7,605 bases of DNA from the NCBI GenBank assembly GCA_030743915.1, contig JASLRP010000414.1:1-7605 (forward strand), written 5' to 3'. The translations under genes were made by a program, and so were the position numbers. Every line of letters begins with the position of its first letter. The first letter of the stretch is position 1. This DNA comes from SAR202 cluster bacterium (GTDB lineage Bacteria > Chloroflexota > Dehalococcoidia > Lucifugimonadales > UBA1123). The notes under the pieces were generated by a model, which saw nothing but the letters and a program-made list of their open reading frames with translations, was not told the DNA's origin and searched no databases. Of this stretch, positions 1-3,868 are shown piece by piece.

Positions 1-190
1 AGACGGAAGCAGCCTCACAGAAAACGTGGTTGACGAAGGCCAACTGGCCCGCAACAAGTGGTTGATGACAGTGGGTTCTGAGGCAGGAACAGACGACGAT
101 GACGGCATCACCCTGATCATCAGGCCAGAACGTCTGATCACACCAGGCTTCTACACCATCACCGGACGACTCTTCCAGATCGAGGGCTAG
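1..190 (+). CDS. 3' end of an unrecognised gene (partial, cut by left edge)
   Basis: The reading frame whose codons begin at position 2 is open from the window edge to a TAG stop at 188-190, giving about 62 residues of a C-terminus. The end reads GITLIIRPERLITPGFYTI followed by TGRLFQIEG, an alternating hydrophobic pattern that suggests beta strands, preceded by an acidic stretch (GTDDDDG). There is no cysteine cluster, membrane segment or catalytic motif in this piece. I do not recognise the family. The stop lies 36 bp before the start of the next gene on the same strand, with no clear promoter or terminator between them, so the two could be co-transcribed. The codon pattern and the lack of stops support real coding, but the short piece limits certainty. 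Confidence 0.6.
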   Translation, partial: DGSSLTENVVDEGQLARNKWLMTVGSEAGTDDDDGITLIIRPERLITPGFYTITGRLFQIEG

Positions 191-210
191 TATTCGAAAG
201 CGCGTCAATG

Positions 211-215
211 AGGAG
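211..215 (+). promoter_or_regulatory. Shine-Dalgarno sequence deciding the start at 227
   Basis: AGGAG lies 11 nt upstream of the ATG at 227. The same string with its following bases (AGGAGCCACGA) precedes the LuxR-family gene at 3852-3862, also about 12 nt before an ATG. A one-mismatch relative (AGGGGCCAC) precedes the GTG at 932. The spacer is a little longer than usual, but its repetition before other likely genes supports this start. Confidence 0.45.
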
Positions 216-226
216 CCACGAATACT

Positions 227-637
227 ATGGCGTCTATACGAAACACAGGATGCGGCCAGCCGTCTGTCCCAGGTCAACGGCGAGGACAATCAACCCTGGG
301 CAGAGGGCAGGCCGTATCCATCACCATTGCGCAGCAGCAGCAATTCGCTGGTCTGGAAGCCGCAATTCCAGACCACGAAAACCAGTTAATCCGAAATGTG
401 GGGTGGGACCAGATGGAGTTTCAAGAGGGCCTGCAAGAGATCATTGCTGACCTGCACATCGCCCTCGAAGAAATGGACAGCCTGAAGGCGAAATGCCAGG
501 ACACTCTTCTGAGCGAGTGGCTATCCAGAAAGTGCGAACAGGTCAGCGAAATGTGCCAGGCGCTGGACAGGATGAAGGGAACCCAGTCTGACTCCGGGCA
601 CTACCCCGACAACGGGATTCTATCGAGCAACAGATGA
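227..637 (+). CDS. Hypothetical small helical protein, upstream paralogue
   Basis: This 136-residue protein is not recognised as a known family. The first 60 or so residues are rich in Gln, Gly and Arg and look unstructured. From about residue 63 (QMEFQEGLQEI) to 120 the sequence is charged and amphipathic with heptad-like spacing, suggesting one or two long helices or a short coiled coil. The segment QVSEMCQALDRM at about residues 105-116 matches QVSDMCWAIDRI in the gene at 932, so the two are probably diverged tandem duplicates. The start at 227 is chosen for the AGGAG at 211-215. An internal ATG at 413 would give a 74-residue protein whose length matches the downstream paralogue better, and it cannot be excluded. 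There is no signal peptide or transmembrane segment. The function is unknown; the overlapping frame beginning at 208 is probably a shadow. Confidence 0.5.
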   Translation: MASIRNTGCGQPSVPGQRRGQSTLGRGQAVSITIAQQQQFAGLEAAIPDHENQLIRNVGWDQMEFQEGLQEIIADLHIALEEMDSLKAKCQDTLLSEWLSRKCEQVSEMCQALDRMKGTQSDSGHYPDNGILSSNR

Positions 638-649
638 ATGAAATTTGGC

Positions 650-674
650 AGGCTGGAGTGACGATCTCCAGCCT
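650..674 (+). terminator. Hairpin just after the first small gene, possible terminator
   Basis: AGGCTGGAG at 650-658 is perfectly complementary to CTCCAGCCT at 666-674, giving a 9-bp stem with a 7-nt loop. It begins 12 nt after the TGA stop at 635-637, where a terminator would be expected. It is not followed by a T-run (TCGCCATCCC follows), so it does not meet the classical intrinsic-terminator pattern. It may instead act in mRNA stability or as a protein-binding site. Confidence 0.4.
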
Positions 675-829
675 TCGCCATCCCGGACTCGGGTGTCTGT
701 CATCGGGATCGAATCAAATAGCAGTGGAAACTATCTGACTGAGTCATCCGTAACAACAGATATCTGCATCGACGATCTTTTTACAATTCCGAGCGCTCTT
801 CAGACCAGAGTTGCGATAACCCTTAGCTC

Positions 830-859
830 GCTGGCCAGGGATGACCCTCCCTGGCCAGC
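830..859 (+). repeat. Strong 11-bp inverted repeat upstream of the second small gene
   Basis: GCTGGCCAGGG at 830-840 pairs perfectly with CCCTGGCCAGC at 849-859 around an 8-nt loop (ATGACCCT). It is GC-rich and is the most stable-looking hairpin in the window. It lies about 73 bp before the GTG start at 932. No T-tract follows on either strand, so a classical terminator is not supported. It could be an operator for a dimeric repressor or an RNA structure in the leader of the downstream gene. Confidence 0.55.
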
Positions 860-871
860 ACAGCCCAAGGG

Positions 872-890
872 CGGATGTCCTGAGCATCCG
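872..890 (+). repeat. Second inverted repeat in the leader of the gene at 932
   Basis: CGGATG at 872-877 and CATCCG at 885-890 form a perfect 6-bp stem with a 7-nt loop. It begins 12 nt after the larger hairpin ends, so the two could stack as a tandem-hairpin leader. The short stem makes chance occurrence quite possible. Confidence 0.3.
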
Positions 891-931
891 GATAATCGGA
901 ATTTATGTACACAAATGAATGAGGGGCCACC

Positions 932-1204
932 GTGGAAACCCAGCACCACCTCAACCAGATTTACAACCGACTCCAGCGAGCGCTTGCAGAGGTAACAACT
1001 CTTCAGATTCAAGTCATGGACCGAGACGTGAAAGACCAGCTATCTTTGCTTTCCCGCCAGGTCAGCGACATGTGCTGGGCCATTGACAGAATCATCGAGC
1101 TGCAACCTCTGGTCGAACAGTTCGAAGGCATGGACACGGCCCAGCAGGGGATGTCGCTGGATGGCATGCTGACCCTCTGGAGCAACGATTCTCACAAATC
1201 ATAA
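932..1204 (+). CDS. Hypothetical small helical protein, downstream paralogue
   Basis: This is a 90-residue protein of unknown function with a GTG start (GTG GAA ACC CAG), supported by GAGGGG at 921-926 six bases upstream. It is strongly amphipathic and Gln/Leu-rich (HHLNQIYNRLQRALAEV near the N-terminus), consistent with a helical hairpin or short coiled coil. QVSDMCWAIDRI at about residues 43-54 matches the upstream paralogue, and the underlying DNA (1058-1089 versus 539-570) agrees at 26 of 32 bases by eye. The sequence before the motif also aligns loosely with residues 65-104 of the upstream protein, without its long N-terminal extension. There is no signal peptide, membrane span or metal-binding cluster. 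It could be a structural or regulatory accessory protein, but nothing visible assigns a role. Confidence 0.55.
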   Translation: METQHHLNQIYNRLQRALAEVTTLQIQVMDRDVKDQLSLLSRQVSDMCWAIDRIIELQPLVEQFEGMDTAQQGMSLDGMLTLWSNDSHKS

Positions 1205-1400
1205 TCGCCACGAAAGCCAGGCGCGGCCCCAACCCGCTACGGGCCTGACATATCTCCCGATGACGAAGGGCCAACGCTCCATGCTGGGACATCTGGCGGT
1301 TTGCAAAACAACCGCTGTTCCACAAACGAACAACTTCTCCGCCATCCTCCAGAACGTCGTGCGCCGCCACGAAAAGGTGAACACCGACATCCCGTTACAC

Positions 1401-1429
1401 TTGCGGCTATGCTGACAAGGCACTAAAAT
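1401..1429 (+). promoter_or_regulatory. Candidate promoter of the DUF3090 gene, giving a leaderless transcript
   Basis: TTGCGG at 1401-1406 and TAAAAT at 1424-1429 are separated by 17 bp, the optimal spacing for a housekeeping sigma factor, and TAAAAT differs from TATAAT at one position. Transcription would be expected to start around 1435-1439, at or within a few bases of the ATG at 1439. No Shine-Dalgarno sequence precedes that ATG, which fits a leaderless mRNA. The -35 element is imperfect. Confidence 0.45.
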
Positions 1430-1438
1430 TAACCGCAT

Positions 1439-1963
1439 ATGGCAGACGCTAAAAACGAATTCACCAACGTGTCCAGTCTCAAGCCTGAATCAGAAGGCGA
1501 ACCTGGAAAGCGCACATTCCGCATAATGGTAACCAGCGCCAGTAGTTCGGCAGCTATCTGGCTGGAAAAAGAGCAACTCTTTCAGCTAGGACTGGCCATC
1601 CAGCAGATGATCGCCAATCTGCCGACGGAGCGTGGAGCCTCCAGTTCTCCTCCAACTCAGAGAGAAGCCACTCCGATGACGAGGCTGGATTTCAAAGTGG
1701 CAAAGCTGGTCCTGGGTCATGACGGACCCAAGAGGCTGTTCATCATTGACGCTCACGACTCCGACGACGATGAAGCGACGATCCGGGTGTGGGCTGACGA
1801 GGAACAGATAAAAGGGTTCGCAGAGGAAGCCCTGGAGCTTTGCGCCGCTGGCAGGCCCATCTGTCCGCTTTGCACAAGACCGATGGACCCGGAGGGCCAC
1901 CACTGCGCTCGCACAAACGGATTCGCAAAGCTTACCCCAGAGGAGCTTTCCGAGGACCTTTAG
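1439..1963 (+). CDS. DUF3090 family protein (TIGR03847-type)
   Basis: The 174-residue product matches what I know of DUF3090. An N-terminal EPGKRTFRI segment (residues 21-29, compare PGqRTFyL in the family) is followed by a LEKEQL segment (42-47, compare lEKqQv). A central beta region covers about 84-120 (LDFKVAKLVLGHD, then IRVWAD). The end carries a Cys/His cluster from CPLC (142-145) through DPEGHHC (150-156) to NGF, probably binding zinc. The region at 62-80 is a low-complexity linker. The biochemical role is unknown. In Actinobacteria the gene is part of a conserved trio with a SCO1664-family protein and a phosphomutase-like histidine phosphatase; here only the SCO1664 partner follows, 66 bp downstream. 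The ATG at 1439 has no Shine-Dalgarno sequence and sits almost at the predicted transcription start. Confidence 0.85.
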   Translation: MADAKNEFTNVSSLKPESEGEPGKRTFRIMVTSASSSAAIWLEKEQLFQLGLAIQQMIANLPTERGASSSPPTQREATPMTRLDFKVAKLVLGHDGPKRLFIIDAHDSDDDEATIRVWADEEQIKGFAEEALELCAAGRPICPLCTRPMDPEGHHCARTNGFAKLTPEELSEDL

Positions 1964-1975
1964 ATCGCCCCGATT

Positions 1976-1991
1976 GAACTTGAGAAAGTTC
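1976..1991 (+). repeat. Small perfect hairpin between the DUF3090 and SCO1664 genes
   Basis: GAACTT (1976-1981) and AAGTTC (1986-1991) form a 6-bp stem closed by a GAGA tetraloop, 12 nt after the DUF3090 stop codon. GNRA-type tetraloops such as GAGA stabilise RNA hairpins. No T-run follows (CGCCCCC does), so it is more likely an intercistronic stability or processing element than a terminator, if it has any function. Confidence 0.35.
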
Positions 1992-2019
1992 GCCCCCTAA
2001 CCGTTCTATTCCTTCTAAC

Positions 2020-2025
2020 AGAGGT
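2020..2025 (+). promoter_or_regulatory. Shine-Dalgarno sequence supporting a TTG start
   Basis: AGAGGT lies 4 nt before the TTG at 2030. The spacing is short but usable. No in-frame ATG occurs before residue 44, which already lies inside the conserved domain. The main alternative start is a GTG at 2093, which lacks an equivalent upstream purine run. Confidence 0.4.
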
Positions 2026-2029
2026 CTGT

Positions 2030-2815
2030 TTGCCTTCCCGAAGAAGACGATACTCCTCCATTGAATTCCCAACGCCGGATGATGCCACTCCGGTGGCGCT
2101 GTCTGAGGCCGAAGCGCTGCCACTGCTTCAGTCCGGTGAGATCACTGGCGGCCATCGCATGCCCTGGGGTTCCAACTACACCTTCCTGGTGTGGATCGAC
2201 GCCGGACCCGGCAAGTACCTGAGGGCTATCTACAAGCCCCGCGACGGCGAGAAACCCCTGTGGGATTTTCCCGACGGTTCGCTCTACAAGCGAGAGTACG
2301 CTACCTTCCTCCTGAGTCGCATTCTGGGCTGGCCCAACGTGCCGCTGACGCTGGTGAGAGACGGCCCCTACGGAGTCGGCTCTGTCCAACAATACGTCGA
2401 GTGCGACCCGGACGTCACATACTTCGATATGGTGACGGACAGGACCGAGGAGCTTCGACCGTTCGCCGTCTTCGATTTGCTGGTGAACAATGCCGACCGC
2501 AAAGCAGGCCACTGCATCCTGGGATCAGACGAACGCATCTGGAGCATCGACCACGGCCTCACCTTCCACATCTCCTTCAAGCTCCGCACCGTCATGACCG
2601 AGTTCTGGGGCGAGACCATCCCCGACCCGCTGCTCAAGGACCTGGAAGACCTGTTGGACTTGCTCGACTCCCAGGCTCCCGAAATGACGGACTTTTCCCA
2701 GCACATCGAGCCTCACGAGACACAAGCTCTGTCCCGCCGAATCCTGGCAATGTTGGAGGATCCAGCGCTGCCCCATCTGGACCCATACCAGAACGTTCCG
2801 TGGCCCTTCGTGTAG
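2030..2815 (+). CDS. SCO1664 family protein (TIGR03843), PI3/4-kinase-like
   Basis: The 261-residue product carries the family's signature blocks in order: LLQSGEI (32-38); YKPRDGEKPLWDFPDGSL (68-85) with the probable nucleotide-contacting Lys69; VRDGPYGVGSVQQYVE (109-124); the catalytic-loop-like NNADRKAGH (153-161); the metal-site-like IDHGLTFH (173-180); KLRTV (184-188); and a VPWPF end (256-260). Members of this family are reported to show distant similarity to phosphatidylinositol 3-/4-kinases (PF00454), where NTDR...N and IDNGLAF motifs occupy the same positions. The substrate is unknown, and protein or small-molecule kinase activity is only an inference. The usual Asn after DRxxx is replaced by His161, which as I recall is normal for this family. 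The length is typical. No signal peptide or membrane span is visible, so it is probably cytoplasmic. It follows DUF3090 by 66 bp and is probably co-transcribed with it. The TTG start is chosen for the purine run at 2020-2025. Confidence 0.88.
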   Translation: MPSRRRRYSSIEFPTPDDATPVALSEAEALPLLQSGEITGGHRMPWGSNYTFLVWIDAGPGKYLRAIYKPRDGEKPLWDFPDGSLYKREYATFLLSRILGWPNVPLTLVRDGPYGVGSVQQYVECDPDVTYFDMVTDRTEELRPFAVFDLLVNNADRKAGHCILGSDERIWSIDHGLTFHISFKLRTVMTEFWGETIPDPLLKDLEDLLDLLDSQAPEMTDFSQHIEPHETQALSRRILAMLEDPALPHLDPYQNVPWPFV

Positions 2816-2890
2816 TATTCCCCATTAACTTTCTGAGCCACGAGCGCAGTCACTCCCAATGACAACATAATCCCAGCGTGCCTCAACACT

Positions 2891-2919
2891 TTGACATCAT
2901 CGTTCGTCTTGAATATATG
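2891..2919 (+). promoter_or_regulatory. Consensus-like promoter for the hypothetical gene at 2977
   Basis: A perfect TTGACA (2891-2896) is followed after 17 bp by TATATG (2914-2919), four of six matches to the -10 consensus including the TATA. It lies in the 161-bp gap after the SCO1664 gene. Transcription would start near 2926, giving a leader of about 50 nt. This suggests the gene at 2977 is its own transcription unit. Confidence 0.55.
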
Positions 2920-2920
2920 A

Positions 2921-2936
2921 GCGCTCGCCGGAGCGC
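2921..2936 (+). repeat. Hairpin at the predicted transcription start
   Basis: GCGCTC (2921-2926) and GAGCGC (2931-2936) make a perfect 6-bp GC-rich stem with a 4-nt loop (GCCG), directly next to the -10 element and over the predicted +1. In DNA it could be an operator for a repressor. In RNA it would be a 5'-terminal stem that protects the transcript. Which applies cannot be told from sequence. Confidence 0.4.
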
Positions 2937-2976
2937 GAACAATGCGCATAGCCGATAACTTCGTTGTGGGGGAGAA

Positions 2977-3717
2977 ATGAGCCAGTTACGATACCAACCT
3001 GAGAAGGTGGCAGTGGGAACAGCCTATATCTACGAGAAATCCAACATTGATGGCAGCCACAAGAGCGACATCGTGCAATACATCGCTTCACAAGATTCAT
3101 TGGAGGCTTTCAAATGGGAGAAGGGCGAATCAGAAGCGACCTTGGTTACGGCCAAAATGAATTGGGACAGCTTCTCCGTACAAGGGTTCAAGTCATCGAA
3201 GATTCGGGCAAATGGAAAACGCATCGTGTACGTGACTTTGGATCAAACTGAGGATACAAATCAGGTCGTGGTTGCGGGCGACTTCCGTTCGCAAAAGTTC
3301 GAACAAACTGTAATCATAGAGAGTTACCCCTGGCATAGTTACGACTTCGATTTTGCCAGTCTCAACGTCACACTTCCACACTATACCGACCCGCTCGTTC
3401 CGTTCACCTTTGGAATAACAGATTTCGACTACAAGGCGCTGGGGCCATCCATCTCATTCAAAGGATTGGTAACCGTCGACTTTGTATCCGAAGAGGAACG
3501 ACACGACGCTAGGTGCCACAAATACAATATTGACGGGATGGGACTTGAGAATAGAGGCGGAACGATTTGGATAGACAAAATCGCGCGCCACATAGTCGAT
3601 TACGAAATTGACCTGCCTGACGAACCTGGCTACGAGAGCGGCAAACTCCGCCTCAAACAGATAGACCACATGAGCAACGAGGCATGGCACGAGTTCATGC
3701 TGAGCAAAATCGCATAG
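2977..3717 (+). CDS. Hypothetical protein, beta-rich, unrecognised
   Basis: This 246-residue protein has an ATG start and a GGGGGAG Shine-Dalgarno sequence (about 2967-2973) four bases upstream. There is no signal peptide, lipobox or membrane span, so it is probably cytoplasmic. It alternates short hydrophobic strands with charged turns throughout (KRIVYVTLDQ, NQVVVAGDF, QTVIIESY), suggesting a large antiparallel beta sheet or barrel. The C-terminal third has a GGTIWIDKIARHIVDYEIDL segment (194-213), which resembles the 'strand - Trp - D.tg.iv.i.i' pattern of LolA/DUF3108-like folds. That resemblance is weak and not an assignment. Composition differs from its neighbours: the 60-base line at 3481 has 28 G/C, while the line at 2341 in the preceding gene has 38. 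With its own promoter it may be a later acquisition or simply a gene under different codon selection. Confidence 0.75.
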   Translation: MSQLRYQPEKVAVGTAYIYEKSNIDGSHKSDIVQYIASQDSLEAFKWEKGESEATLVTAKMNWDSFSVQGFKSSKIRANGKRIVYVTLDQTEDTNQVVVAGDFRSQKFEQTVIIESYPWHSYDFDFASLNVTLPHYTDPLVPFTFGITDFDYKALGPSISFKGLVTVDFVSEEERHDARCHKYNIDGMGLENRGGTIWIDKIARHIVDYEIDLPDEPGYESGKLRLKQIDHMSNEAWHEFMLSKIA

Positions 3718-3761
3718 GGCCTGCTTCGAAATCCCGATCATCTAAAAAGCAGCGCACGCAC

Positions 3762-3777
3762 GGAAGTTAGGCCTTCC
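3762..3777 (+). terminator. Weak hairpin downstream of the hypothetical gene
   Basis: GGAAG (3762-3766) and CTTCC (3773-3777) form a 5-bp stem with a 6-nt loop, 45 bp after the stop codon, followed by TCTTG, which is only slightly T-rich. It is the best terminator candidate in the 151-bp gap before the LuxR gene, but it is weak. Confidence 0.2.
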
Positions 3778-3808
3778 TCTTGACGATGAAGTGTCCATTG
3801 CCCTTTAG

Positions 3809-3837
3809 TTGACCGGGCCAATGCGTGTTGCTAAACT
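3809..3837 (+). promoter_or_regulatory. Promoter of the LuxR-family regulator gene
   Basis: TTGACC (3809-3814, five of six consensus) and TAAACT (3832-3837, four of six) are separated by exactly 17 bp. The expected start is near 3844, giving a short leader of about 25 nt that contains the AGGAG at 3852-3856. Spacing and position make this a good sigma-70-type candidate. Confidence 0.55.
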
Positions 3838-3851
3838 CGGCTCATCACTCT

Positions 3852-3856
3852 AGGAG
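3852..3856 (+). promoter_or_regulatory. Shine-Dalgarno sequence of the LuxR-family gene
   Basis: AGGAG lies 12 nt upstream of the ATG at 3869. The 11-base string AGGAGCCACGA is identical to that at 211-221. The ATG places the zinc-ribbon cysteines at residues 3 and 6, where such N-terminal ribbons usually begin, so this start is well supported. Confidence 0.55.
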
Positions 3857-3868
3857 CCACGATTTTCC

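Larger units (their letters stand above)
638..931 (+). other. Structured intergenic region between the two small paralogues
   Basis: This 294-bp stretch contains no convincing gene. An open frame beginning with TTG at 645 runs across it, but it overlaps the start of the next gene and its product is Ser/Thr/Pro-rich without any recognisable feature. The region holds three inverted repeats (650-674, 830-859 and 872-890), a 10-bp palindrome CAGATATCTG at 757-766, and the leader of the gene at 932. I see no convincing -35/-10 pair. Confidence 0.5.

Noticed and set aside
645..995. Plus-strand open frame (TTG start) of 116 codons between the small genes
   Set aside because: It overlaps the start of the better-supported gene at 932, has a Ser/Thr/Pro-rich unstructured product, and crosses three inverted repeats. 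It has no convincing Shine-Dalgarno sequence.
227..1204. Interpretation of the two small genes as a toxin-antitoxin pair
   Set aside because: They resemble each other rather than a toxin and an unrelated antitoxin, are separated by 294 bp instead of overlapping, and show no known toxin motif.
1199..1438. Minus-strand frames in the gap before the DUF3090 gene
   Set aside because: The Trp/Arg/Cys-rich products show no recognisable family, and there is no Shine-Dalgarno sequence or promoter in the right place.
1974..2010. Separate promoter for the SCO1664 gene in the 66-bp gap
   Set aside because: TTGAAC at 1974 and TTGAGA at 1980 are reasonable -35 elements, but the matching -10 positions (TAACCG, TTCTAT) are poor, so co-transcription with DUF3090 is the simpler reading.
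2015..2512. 165-codon minus-strand frame opposite the SCO1664 gene
   Set aside because: It is antisense to a recognised conserved gene, has no recognisable domain, and is explained by the codon structure of the plus strand.
2191..2862. 223-codon plus-strand frame overlapping the SCO1664 gene
   Set aside because: The Arg/Pro-rich product is typical of an out-of-frame shadow of a GC-rich gene, and the overlapped frame has clear family motifs.
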